Below are positions 10,982 through 21,756 of a stretch of DNA of 64,000 nucleotides, one piece after another. The notes under the pieces are model-generated. The model searched no databases. It saw only the letters and a program-made list of their open reading frames with translations, and had not been told where the DNA came from. Every line of letters begins with the position of its first letter. Position 1 is the stretch's first letter. Made by a program: the position numbers and the translations under genes. The stretch lies in the NCBI GenBank assembly GCA_032718475.1, contig JAUCBJ010000503.1, forward strand, positions 1-64,000. Reading direction: 5' to 3'. The stretch comes from Nemertoderma westbladi. Its lineage: Eukaryota > Xenacoelomorpha > Nemertodermatida > Nemertodermatidae.

Positions 10982-11628
10982 ACGTGCGATTGGAAATAAG
11001 TTCGTGCTACCCTTCCGTGGGTGGTAGATGTCGCGGTTATGTATTGGTGGTTGGGAAGGGTGGGGGGGGGGGGGGGGGGGAGATTAAAAGGGGTGAACAC
11101 GTACTGTCCCCCTTTCTTTGATTGATTGGTGGTGTGGGTAAATTTCTCAAAACCTGATTTTGTGATACAGTCGCTCAATTTTAATTTGTATCTAATAACT
11201 GGGCCTCGTGCTGCGCGAAGGCCCCACGAACGTGTTATGTATGTACTATACGGTATTTTGCTGATACGGGGTGTTTCTAGGATACTGTTGATCACTATAA
11301 GAACATAGTTACTCATTAACTACTTAGTGTTAAATTGGAGCTTTAGAGACGGGCTCCTTTTTACAAAACTTTTAAGTTTTAACAAATTTGGAATATGTGG
11401 AGTTTATTTACAAATATTCTCTACATTTCAAGATAAAAAAGCAGAATTGGACAGTTTTCGGAAAAAATGTGGTATTATCGCAAGCTATGAGAAAAAAACG
11501 CATTGCGTTAAAAAACGCAGTAGTGGGATGCCTGAAGCTCCAATAAAATAAACTCTTAAATTTTGCAAATGATGTTTAACATTTACTCGATTTGCATTTA
11601 TGTTTATCGACAGGTTTCTACGGCGCAT
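10982..11628. other. Intergenic DNA with a G19 run at 11062-11080
   Basis: Apart from the homopolymer and short chance ORFs on both strands there is nothing I can support. An imperfect palindrome lies around 11203-11228 (GGCCTCGTG and GAAGGCCCC). Confidence 0.5.
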
Positions 11629-13168
11629 TTGAGCGCGTCGAGACAATGAAGTACCATGAGGTCGGCCAGCAGACATCCGTTTACTTCCTATTGTACGAGC
11701 GCGTCGAGACATATCAAGTACCATGAGGTCGGCCAGCAGACATCCGTTTACTTCCTATTGTACGAGCGCGTCGAGACATATCAAGTACCATGAGGTCGGC
11801 CAGCAGACATCCGTTTACTTCCTATTGTACGAGCGCGTCGAGACATATCAAGTACCATGAGGTCGGCCAGCAGACATCCGTTTACTTCCTATTGTACGAG
11901 CGCGTCGAGACATATCAAGTACCATGAGGTCGGCCAGCAGACATCCGTTTACTTCCTATTGTACGAGCGCGTCGAGACAATCAAGTACGATGAGGTCGGC
12001 CAGCAGACATCCGTTTACTTCCTATTGTACGAGCGCGTCGAGACAATCAAGTACGATGAGGTCGGCCAGCAGACATCCGTTTACTTCCTATTGTACGAGC
12101 GCGTCGAGACATATCAAGTACCATGAGGTCGGCCAGCAGACATCCGTTTACTTCCTATTGTACGAGCGCGTCGAGACATATCAAGTACCATGAGGTCGGC
12201 CAGCAGACATCCGTTTACTTCCTATTGTACGAGCGCGTCGAGACATATCAAGTACGATGAGGTCGGCCAGCAGACATCCGTTTACTTCCTATTGTACGAG
12301 CGCGTCGAGACATATCAAGTACCATGAGGTCGGCCAGCAGACATCCGTTTACTTCCTATTGTACGAGCGCGTCGAGACAATCAAGTACGATGAGGTCGGC
12401 CAGCAGACATCCGTTTACTTCCTATTGTACGAGCGCGTCGAGACATATCAAGTACCATGAGGTCGGCCAGCAGACATCCGTTTACTTCCTATTGTACGAG
12501 CGCGTCGAGACAATCAAGTACGATGAGGTCGGCCAGCAGACATCCGTTTACTTCCTATTGTACGAGCGCGTCGAGACATATCAAGTACCATGAGGTCGGC
12601 CAGCAGACATCCGTTTACTTCCTATTGTACGAGCGCGTCGAGACATATCAAGTACGATGAGGTCGGCCAGCAGACATCCGTTTACTTCCTATTGTACGAG
12701 CGCGTCGAGACAATCAAGTACGATGAGGTCGGCCAGCAGACATCCGTTTACTTCCTATTGTACGAGCGCGTCGAGACATATCAAGTACCATGAGGTCGGC
12801 CAGCAGACATCCGTTTACTTCCTATTGTACGAGCGCGTCGAGACAATCAAGTACCATGAGGTCGGCCAGCAGACATCCGTTTACTTCCTATTGTACGAGC
12901 GCGTCGAGACAATCAAGTACCATGAGGTCGGCCAGCAGACATCCGTTTACTTCCTATTGTACGAGCGCGTTGAGACATATCAAGTACCATGAGGTCGGCC
13001 AGCAGACATCCGTTTACTTCCTATTGTACGAGCGCGTCGAGACATATCAAGTACCATGAGGTCGGCCAGCAGACATCCGTTTACTTCCTATTGTACGAGC
13101 GCGTCGAGACATATCAAGTACCATGAGGTCGGCCAGCAGACATCCGTTTACTTCCTATTGTACGAGCT
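11629..13168. repeat. 67/66-bp satellite, about 23 units
   Basis: Units contain GAGCGCGTCGAGACATATCA, AGTACCATGAGGTCGGCCAG and ATCCGTTTACTTCCTATTGT. Units with ACATATCAAG are 67 bp, units with ACAATCAAG are 66 bp; the second type usually also has ACGATGAGG in place of ACCATGAGG. The two lengths are interspersed, which explains the family of overlapping 67-111 codon frames: each runs until a 67-bp unit shifts it to a stop. Units are otherwise nearly identical, pointing to recent homogenisation. Confidence 0.95.
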
Positions 13169-13424
13169 ACTCGTTGGCGCGCTAGTTCAGTTGGCTGCAC
13201 ACGAATAGCAGACCTAAGTAAACCTACAGTCTAACACTTGAACTCTGTGTAAAAAGGAATGTATCCCTAGACACTAGTAGTCAATGTTCCAATCGTTTTA
13301 CCATAAGCATGCAACCCTGTATAAACCATAACAACAATGTTCTATTATAGGCCTACTGACTAGGCTAATGTCTTACCTAGGCTAATCCTAATCCTAGAAT
13401 CCTAATCTTAATCCTAAGACTAAT
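13169..13424. other. Unique DNA after the 67-bp satellite
   Basis: No gene. A degenerate tRNA box A-like stretch (CTAGTTCAGTTGG, about 13191) has no box B after it. Confidence 0.5.
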
Positions 13425-13720
13425 CCCTTACACGATTTCACCCGTTTTCTCCATTGCTTACAACGTTTGGAACACTTTGTCTCTACCTGCCATCTACAGT
13501 AATTGAAAAAAAACCCTTACACTAGTTCGACCCCTATCTCCATTACTTACATGATTTTAATGTCCAATCAAATAATAGTTTATTAACCAATCCCAGGAGT
13601 AAATTCACGAGATGTGTTCCTGTTCCTACTGGTGTAAGGATTGGGAATACGTCCCCCCCCCTGTTCCTACTGGTGTAAGGATTGGGAATACACCCCCCTA
13701 ACTGGTGTAAGGATTGGGAA
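13425..13720 (-). mobile_element. Dispersed repeat, copy 2 (inverted), with a local triplication
   Basis: The part 13425-13654 is the reverse complement of 3327-3537, with the same landmarks in the opposite order. At its outer end the word ACTGGTGTAAGGATTGGGAA occurs three times in a row (about 13638, 13669 and 13700), separated by C-rich spacers, so this end has been locally triplicated. No ORF. Confidence 0.75.
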
Positions 13721-13800
13721 TACGGGCCCCTGGAAAGGAATTATTTAATATTAATAATTTCCGATTCTCTACTATAAACTAACTAAATGAACACAAATCT

Positions 13801-14817
13801 CTATGACATTTTTATATTTACAACAGTAACCCCGGCAACCCCAACCTGGCGTATCAACTCTTTCAGACTGCTAACGAGTCCTTCCAGCTGAGTGACCTCG
13901 GCTCTCAGCGACTCGTTGCGCTCTTCCACTTGCTCCAACCCTCTCGCCGCTTCCTCCACCTCCTTCCTCCGTCGTTCTCTGTATCGCAACGCCGCGGATC
14001 GGTTCTGCTCTCGCTTCCGCTCCTTTGCATCCGGACGCTGACCGCATCTCCCCTTGGCTACCGTCGCCTTCCCCCCACCGGCACCTCCGTCTACAATCTT
14101 CTCGACACTGCCAACATCCACACCGACCACTATATCGCCGCTACCCATCACCTCCCAGAACTCTCTCGCAAAGAAACCCCCGTCTGCCACTAACGTAGTC
14201 TCGCCATCATTCGCATTACCCTGGATTACTTCCATCCAATCAGCACTCGGGGCCATGTTGCTAGGGGTTACAACGCCGAAGTAAGCCGACATATCGATAG
14301 ACTCTGTGTCGGCCGAACCAATAAGCGACGCGACGTCTATAGATCCGAGTTCTTGGGGGGTCAGAGAGGGACACAGGGACTCGATGTCAGAGTCGTCGGA
14401 AGTAGGGGGGGATGGGAGGGCGGGGTAGCTCGGGTTGCTAGGAGACGGCGGGACGGGGTAGCTGGGGTTGCTAGGAGACGGCGGGACGGGGTAGCTGGGG
14501 TTCGGGTAGGGGTTGTAAAGTAATGTGTGGTGGTTGTTGGGCGAGGTGTATGCGTTGCTAACGGCGCCGTTTTGGGTATCCCTCAGGTAGGATTCGGTGC
14601 AATTATCGTTGCCAGAAAAACCGTTGTTAAGCAGGTCGTTAAGGATGTCGTAGGGGCCGTGGTAATTTCGATTAAGTCCGACGTCCAATTCTGACGTCGG
14701 AGGGGTTTCGGACAACTGGGGGAAGAGAAGAAGGTCACCGTCACCAATACCGAGGACGTCTAGGGGAGAGGGAAACGCGAAATATAGGCTAGAGGGGGGG
14801 GGGGATGTGCTGCTCAC
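13801..14817 (-). CDS. ATF4/ATF5-like bZIP transcription factor (5' end uncertain)
   Basis: A 338-codon open frame ending in TAG. Residues about 264-286 form a bZIP basic region with EQNRSAALRYRERRR, close to the ATF4 signature (known family: N-x-x-A-A-x-R-Y-R). A zipper follows with V297, L304, L311, L318 and V325 at seven-residue spacing. Residues 106-138 are three 11-residue copies beginning NPSYP, a Pro-rich linker. SDDSDIESL (140-148) resembles a beta-TrCP degron of DSGxxS type as in vertebrate ATF4, with D for G (inference). ATF4 factors drive the integrated stress response. Oddity: the frame opens with GTG, TAA lies three codons upstream, and the first in-frame ATG is residue 176; an 11-G run at 14794-14804 sits near the start. 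The true N-terminus may come from an upstream exon, or the homopolymer may be miscounted. Related to CREB/ATF otherwise. Confidence 0.8.
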   Translation of the reverse strand: MSSTSPPPSSLYFAFPSPLDVLGIGDGDLLLFPQLSETPPTSELDVGLNRNYHGPYDILNDLLNNGFSGNDNCTESYLRDTQNGAVSNAYTSPNNHHTLLYNPYPNPSYPVPPSPSNPSYPVPPSPSNPSYPALPSPPTSDDSDIESLCPSLTPQELGSIDVASLIGSADTESIDMSAYFGVVTPSNMAPSADWMEVIQGNANDGETTLVADGGFFAREFWEVMGSGDIVVGVDVGSVEKIVDGGAGGGKATVAKGRCGQRPDAKERKREQNRSAALRYRERRRKEVEEAARGLEQVEERNESLRAEVTQLEGLVSSLKELIRQVGVAGVTVVNIKMS

Positions 14818-15240
14818 ACAACTTTATAGTCCGTTCACAGAACTTTATAGTTCACTGACACAACTTAGAGTCCATTCCCACAACTTTATAGTCCGCTCAC
14901 ACAACTTTATAGTCCGTTAACACAACTTTATCGTACCGGTACGCTCACCCAACTTTATAGTCCATTCACCCAACTTTATATAGTCCGTTCACACAATTTA
15001 GAGTCCGCTCACACAACCTTATAGTCCGTTCACACAACTTTATAGTCTGCTCAAACAACTTTAATTTATAGTCTACTCACACAACTGTATAGTTCGCTCA
15101 AACAACTTTATAGTCTACTCACACAACTTTATAGTCCGTTCACACAACTTTATAGTCTACTCACACAACTTTATAGTCCATCCACACAACTTTATAGTCC
15201 GTTCACAAAACTTTATTGTCCGCTGACACAACTTTAAAGT
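14818..15240 (-). repeat. 22-bp minisatellite with TATAAAG, directly upstream of the bZIP frame
   Basis: About 19 units reading CACACAACTTTATAGTCCGT on the plus strand. On the strand of the bZIP gene each typical unit reads GGACTATAAAGTTGTGTG, so TATAAAG occurs repeatedly within 420 bp of the frame. Units with CCAT in place of CCGT create ATG codons on the gene's strand, followed within about seven codons by a stop (near 14875, 14974 and 15181). Whether this is promoter, 5' UTR or intron is not shown by the sequence. Confidence 0.85.
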
Positions 15241-15384
15241 CTGCCAACAATTAGGCGTTTAGTACATGATTTATAATTATATAATACAATGTATATTTTC
15301 ACATTAGTACATCGTTTTATGTGTTAGAGTTGTTAGGTAGATTTAGTCACGTTGAATAAACGTTATATACACTACAGTTAGTTA
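15241..15384. other. Unique AT-rich spacer before the giant satellite
   Basis: Contains AATAAA at 15354-15359 on the plus strand, which could be a polyadenylation signal, but no plus-strand gene precedes it. Confidence 0.4.
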
Positions 15385-15579
15385 GGTCCCCCAGCTCCTC
15401 TCCTCTCTCTCACCCAATGGGACAGTTGTTCTCCCAACCTCGCTCTGTTCTCACCCAATGCGACAGTTGTTCTCCCAACCTCTCTCTGTTCTCATCCAAT
15501 GGGACAGTTAGGATCCTCAGCTCCTCTATGTACTCACCCAAAGGACAGTTAGGTCTCCCAGCTCCTCTATGTACTCACT
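15385..15579. repeat. Diverged left-edge units of the 41/42-bp satellite
   Basis: The first units are degenerate (CTCACCCAATGGGACAGTTG with TTCTCCCAACCTC) and become regular by about 15500. Edge units of a tandem array are expected to escape homogenisation. Confidence 0.85.
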
Positions 15580-16882
15580 TGGTCCTCACGGCGAAAGCAA
15601 TGTCCTGCAAAGCGGAGGCGAATTTGTTCTAGTGTCAAGATTGGGGAGAACCAATGAGACACCTCCAATGTTATATAGTGTCTGGTTGGAGATGTGTGCA
15701 TTGTACTTGACACAATGAACCCGGCGTAGCAATCTTGTGAATGTGCCATCCAGAGATTTGGTGTCCTCAGCAGTTATAGCCCAGCATGGACTCCCATAGA
15801 GGAGTACTGGAACTACTGCTGCTCTAAATAATCGGACCTTAAGTTTCCGATTAATTCTCGGTGACTTCCAAATCCTGGAAAGCCTATTCAAGGCTGCCCA
15901 TGCCTTTCCCTTACGTATTCGAAGGTCCTCACCTGACTTCCGGATCCATGACCCCAGGTAACAGAAGTCGTCCACATGCTCAAGCATACCATCTTTTGAG
16001 CTTATGCTCATCCGATCAGAGACTTGCTGAGGACTTTCAAAGTTAACTGTCAAAATTTTGGTCTTTCTGGAGTTAATAAAAAGCCCAACACTAGAAGCAG
16101 CATGTTCTAATGAGCTGAGGTGCCGTTGGGCTCCCTCTAGAGATTCTGCGAGTACTCCTAAGTCATCAGCAAAGTCTAGATCAGTTAGGTACTTGGCAGG
16201 ATTTCCTCGACTTCTGCAGCCAGTAGGTGGAGTTATCATCACCCCATCATCATTATGATGATCTAAGGACATGCGTAGAACATAGTCAACCACAATTATG
16301 AACAAGAATGGTGCAAGTGTGTCGCCCTGGAGGACGCCCCATAACACTTCAAATGGTTCTGTGTCACCATCAACAGTAGACACAAATGTTGTCGAACCAT
16401 CGTATACTGATCTGATTGCTGCAATAATTTCATCAGGAATCCCATATAATGAAAGTATGCTGAACATACGTGAGCGAGAGACTGAATCAAAGGCCTTGAA
16501 GAAGTCAACAAAGATAACAGCCAGATGCCTGTCTTTCTTTTTTGATAACTCTTCAATTATCCTTCTAAGTGCCAAAATGGGCTCCATAGTCCCACGACCT
16601 TTACGGAACCCATTCTGATTTCCACGGAGCAGTCTCTCAATGGGATCCCTGATGCGATTTAATAGAATTCTATTGTATAGCTTTGCAGCAATTGAGATAA
16701 ATGAGATTCCCCGAAAAGAACCATAGAGTGTTAGGTTGCCCTTCTTGGGAACTGGCACCAACTTATTTGTTTTCATTTCTTGTGGGACTCTTGTTGTACG
16801 GTACATGTCTACTATGATGGGATAGATGAGCTTTAAACACAGGTATTTTAAAGACCTCAGGGGGAACACCATCTACTCTACT
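15580..16882 (-). mobile_element. LINE copy A: truncated at both ends, frameshifted
   Basis: Reverse transcriptase part of the same LINE as at 34850-37664. The open frame 15586-16872 (428 codons) covers the RT core, with GFRKGRGTMEPI, VDFFKAFDSVSR, QGDTLAPFLF and the catalytic FADD. The endonuclease is missing: homology stops at ATCTACTC(T)ACT and the satellite begins. A 2-bp deletion near 16840 (ACACAGG for ACACTCAGG) shifts the frame at its N-terminal side, and a change near 15640 shifts the C-terminal side, so the protein is broken. The last 230 bp found in the other copies are also absent, with satellite joined directly at TCACTTGGTCC. Nearly identical to copy C, including both lesions. 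Not functional. Confidence 0.9.
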
Positions 16883-19622
16883 CCACCCAAAGGACAGTTA
16901 GGTCTCCCAGCTCCTCTATGTACTCACCCAAAGGGAAAGTTAGGTCTCCCAGCTCCTCTATGTACTCACCCAAAGGACAGTTAGGACCCTCGGCTCCTCT
17001 ATGCACTCACCCAAAGGGACAGTTAGGTCTCCCAGCTCCTCTATGTACTCACCCAAGGGGCAGTTAGGACCATCAGCTCCTCTATGTACTCACCCAAAGG
17101 GACAGTTAGGTCTCCCAGCTCCTCTATGTACTCACCCAAAAGACAGTTAGGACCCTCAGCTCCTCTATGTACTCACCCAAAGGGACAGTTAGGTCTCCCA
17201 GCTCCTCTCTGTACTCACCCAAAGGACAGTTAGGACCCTCAGCTCCTCTATGTACTCACCCAAAGGGACAGTTAGGTCTCCCAGCTCCTCTATGTACTCA
17301 CCCAAAAGACAGTTAGGACCCTCAGCTCCTCTATGTACTCACCCAAAGGGACAGTTAGGTCTCCCAGCTCATCTATGTACTCACCCAAAGGACAGTTAGG
17401 ACCCTCAGCTACTCTATGTACTCACCCAAAGGGACAGTTAGGTCTCCCAGCTCCTCTATGTACTCACCCAAAGGACAGTTAGGACCCTCAGCTACTCTAT
17501 GTACTCACCCAAAGGGACAGTTAGGTCTCCCAGCTCCTCTATGTACTCACCCAAAGGACAGTTAGGTCTCCCAGCTCCTCTATGTACTCACCCAAAGGGA
17601 CAGTTAGGACCCTCAGCTCCTCTACGTACTCACCCAAAGGGACAGTTAGGTCTCCCAGCTCCTCTATGTACTCACCCAAAAGGCAGTTAGGACCCTCAGC
17701 TCCTCTATGTACTCACCCAAAGGACAGTTAGGTCTCCCAGCTCCTCTATGTACTCACCCAAAGGACAGTTAGGTCTCCCAGCTCCTCTATGTACTCACCC
17801 AAAGGGACAGTTAGGTATCCCAGCTCCTCTATGTACTCACCCAAAGGGACAGTTAGGTCTTCCAGCTCATCTATGTTCTCACCCAAAGGGACAGTTAGGT
17901 CTCCCAGCTCCTCTCTGTACTCACCCAAAGGGACAGATAGGTCTCCCAGCTCCTCTATGTACTCACCAAAAGGAACAGTTAGGACCCTCAGCTCCTCTAT
18001 GTACTCACCCAAAGGTACAGTTAGGACCCTCAGCTCATCTATGTACTCACCCAAAGGGACAGTTATGTCCCCAGCTCCTCTATGTACTCACCCAAAGGGA
18101 CAGTTAGGTCTCCCAGCTCCTCTATGTACTCACCTAAAGGGACAGTTAGGTCCATCAGCTCCTCTATGTACTCACCCAAAGGGACAGTTAGGTCCCTCAG
18201 CTCCTCTATGTACTCACCCAAAGGGACAGTTAGGACCATGAGCACCTCTACGTACTCACCCAAAGGGACAGTTATGTCTCCCAGCTCCTCTATGTAGTCA
18301 CCCAAGGAACAGTTAGGACCCTCAGCTCTTCTATGTACTCATCCAAAGGGACAGTTAGGTCTCCCAGCTCCTCTATGTACTCACCCAAAGGGACTGTTTG
18401 GTCTCCCAGCTCCTCTATGTACTCACCCAAAGGGTCAATTAGGACCCTCAGCTCCTCTATGTACTCACCCAAAGGGACAGTTAGGTCTCCCAGCTCCTCT
18501 ATGTACTCACCCAAAGGGACAGTTAGGTCTCCCAGCTCCTCTATGTACTCACCCAAAGGGAAAGTTAGGACCATCAGCACCTCTACGAACTCACCCAAAG
18601 AGACAGTTAGGTCTCCCAGCTCCTCTATGTACCCACCCAAAGGACAGTTAGGACCCTCAGACCCTCTATGTACTCACCCAAAGGACAGTTAGGACCCTCA
18701 GTTCCTCTATGTACTCACCCAAAGGGACAGTTAGGACCCTCAGCTCCTCTATGTAGTCAGTCACCCAAGGGACAGTTAGGACCCTCAGCTCCTCTATGTA
18801 CTCACCCAAAGAGACAGTTAGGTCTCCCAGCTCCTCTATGTACTCACCCAAAGGACAGTTAGGTCTCCCAGCTCCTCTATGTACTCACCTAAAGGGACAG
18901 TTAGGTCCATCAGCTCCTCTATGTACTCACCCAAAGGGACAGTTAGGTCCCTCAGCTCCTCTATGTACTCACCCAAAGGGACAGTTAGGACCATGAGCAC
19001 CTCTACGTACTCACCCAAAGGGACAGTTATGTCTCCCAGCTCCTCTATGTAGTCACCCAAGGAACAGTTAGGACCCTCAGCTCTTCTATGTACTCACCCA
19101 AAGGGACAGTTAGGACCCTCAGCTCCTCTATGTACTCACCCAAAGGGACAGTTAGGACCCTCAGTTCCTCTATGTAATCAGTCACCCAAGGGACAGTTAG
19201 GACCCTCAGCTCCTCTATGTACTCACCCAAGGGACAGTTAGGACCCTCAGCTCATCTATGTACTCACCCAAAGGACAGTTAGGACCCTCAGATCCTCTAT
19301 GTACTCACCCAAAGGACAGTTAGGACCCTCAGCTCATCTATGTACTCACCCAAAGGACAGTTAGGACCCTCAGCTCCTCTATGTACACACCCAAAGGGAC
19401 AGTTAGGACCCTCAGATCCTCTATGTACTCAGCCAAAGGAACAGTTAGGACCCTCAGCTCCTCTATGTACTCACCCAAAGGGACAGTTAGGTCTCCCAGC
19501 TCCTCTATGTACTCACCCAAAGGATAGTTAGGTCCCTCAGCTCCTCTATGTACTCACCCAAAGGGACAGTTAGAACCCTCAGCACCTCTATGTACTCACC
19601 CAAAGGACAGTTAGGACCCTCA
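16883..19622. repeat. 41/42-bp satellite, block 1
   Basis: Unit: TCTATGTACTCACCCAAAGG(G), ACAGTTAGG, then either ACCCTCAGCTCC or TCTCCCAGCTCC. AAAGGG units are 42 bp, AAAGG units 41 bp. From about 16990 to 17500 the two types alternate regularly, giving an 83-bp dimer. A block at 18063-18305 returns at about 18836-19060 (755-bp offset), including the rare words ACCATGAGCACCTC and TAGTCACCCAAGGAAC. Open frames of 60-120 codons on both strands arise from runs of 42-bp units. Confidence 0.95.
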
Positions 19623-21756
19623 CTACTAGGATCGGCATGCTGCATTGCAGCTGCATTTTTAAGAATGCTGTGCCGGCTTGTCAACAAAAATTGCACCGCC
19701 ACAACTCCCTATCACCCATGACATTTGCTAGATCATCCGCATCTTTAAGGCCAGTGTCCTTTAAGATGCGTCTCAAGAAAGTCATGGGCTGTCCACCATG
19801 CTTATTCACTCCATGAGGCTGCCAAAGTACAAGATTGTGCACTGGCTGGTCCTCACGGCGAAAGCAATGTCCTGCAAAGCGGAGGCGATTTTGTTCTAGT
19901 GTCAAGCTTGGGGGAACCAATGAGACACCTCCAATGTTATATAGTGTCTGGTTGGAGATGTGTGCATTGTACTTGACACAATGTACCCGGCGTAGCATTC
20001 TTGTGAATGTGCCATCCAGAGATTTGGTGTCCTCAGCAGTTAGAGCCCAGCATGGACTCCCGTAGAGGAGTACTGGAACTACTGCTGCTCTAAATAATCG
20101 GACCTTAAGTTTCCGATTAATTCTAGGTGACTTCCAAATCCTGGAAAGCCTATTCAAGGCTGCCCATGCCTTTCCCTTACGTATTCGAAGGTCCTCACCT
20201 GACTTCCGGATCCATGATCCCAGGTAACAGAAGTCGTCCACATGCTCAAGCATACCATCCTTTGAGCTTATGCTCATCCGATCAGAGACTTGCTGAGGAC
20301 TTTCAAAGTTAACTGTCAGAATTTTGGTCTTTCTGAAGTTAATAAAAAGACCAACACTAGAAGCAGCATGTTCTAATGAGCTGAGGAGCCGTTGGGCTCC
20401 CTCTAATGATTCTGAGAGTACTCCCAAGTAATCAGCAAAGTCTAGATCAGTTAGGTACTTGGCAGGATTTCCTCGACTTCTGGAGCCAGTAGGTGGAGTT
20501 ATCATCACCCCATCATCATTATAATGATCTAAGGACATGCGTAGAACATAGTCAACCACAATAATGAACAAGAATGGTGCAAGTGTGTCTCCTTGGAGGA
20601 CGCCCCATAACACTTCAAATGGTTCTGTGTCACCGTCAACAGTAGACACAAATGTTGTCGAACCATCATATACTGATCTGATTGCTGCAATAATTTCATC
20701 AGGAATGAAAGTATGTTGAACATACGTGAGCGAGAGACTGAATCAAAGGCCTTGAAGAAGTCAACAAAGATAACAGCCAGATGCCTGTCTTTCTTTTTTG
20801 ATAACTCTTCAATTATCCTTCTAAGTGCCAAAATGGGCTCCATGGTCCCACGACCTTTACGGAACCCATTCTGATTTCCACAGAGCAGTCTCTCAATGGG
20901 ATCCCTGATGCGATTTAATAGAATCCTATTGTATAGCTTTGCAGCAATCGAGATCAATGAGATTCCCCGAAAAGAACCATAGAGTGTTAGGTTGCCCTTC
21001 TTGGGAACTGGCACCAACTTATTTGTTTTCATTTCTTGTGGGACTCTTGTTGTTCGGTGCATGTCTACTATGATGGGATAGATGAGCTTCAAACACTCAG
21101 GAATTTTAAAGACCTCAGGGGGAACACCATCTACTCCACTGGCACGATTGGTCTTAATGCTCTTTGCAGCAGCGTTCACTTCTGCAAAGGAGATATTGCC
21201 AATGGGAATATCTGGGAGTACAGACTCAGAAACTTTTACTTCTATAAAGTTATCAGGCAATACCCTGTCATTATTGAGGAGCTTTTCAAAGTGGGCTTTC
21301 CAACCATTGAGGCGATCGGCTGGTGATTCAGCCTTAACCTTGGTGGTTGGTTGGCTTTTCCGCCCAGTAAGCAGATTGATCGATTTCCATGCCTGGGATG
21401 ATTGCCTGCTGTCGTCAGCATCATTGATGGCATCAACCTGTTGGTTTATTAGCTCCTGTAGATTAGCAGAGTACTGCCTGTTCAGGGACCTAGATGCAGC
21501 CTTAACTGCATTCTTGGCTGCTGTAGTCTGTTTGAGCCGGGACTCTTTCTGCGCCTTATGAAGGTCATTTCGGCACTTCTGAATTTTGTTGTCAGTCCAG
21601 GGGGCCCTTTTCCTGTTTCGAGGGTATACATGAACTGTTTCTGCAGCTGCTAACTTAACTGCTTCTGTAAAGGCAGTATAGCCCTCACAGTGATCTGCCG
21701 CCTCAGAGGCAAGAGCCTCATACCTGTTGCTCAGCTGTAGTGTGAAGCTGGATCTC
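19623..21756 (-). mobile_element. LINE copy B: 5'-truncated, broken by a 10-bp deletion
   Basis: Contains the linker, RT and C-terminal region but lacks the endonuclease; it ends at CTGGATCTC, where satellite resumes. A 10-bp deletion relative to the intact copy at about 20706 (CCCATATAAT missing) splits the RT into two frames, 19681-20649 and 20529-21260 plus upstream coding sequence. One catalytic aspartate position is also changed (FADY in place of FADD). The 3' end is present: GGATCCTAGTAG-type tail against the satellite word TTAGGACCCTCA. The right flank begins TCACAGTTAGGACCCTCA, so ACAGTTAGGACCCTCA on both sides may be a target-site duplication, though every satellite unit contains that word. 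Not functional. Confidence 0.9.

Noticed and set aside
11629-13168. CRISPR array
   Set aside because: Repeats follow one another without unique spacers and the genome is eukaryotic; this is a satellite. The same holds for the other arrays.
13184-13225. tRNA gene
   Set aside because: Only a box A-like stretch is present; no box B and no cloverleaf.
15835-16620. Plus-strand ORFs over the LINE copies (also in copies B, C, D)
   Set aside because: They are antisense shadows of the conserved RT frame and recur at the same relative place in every copy.
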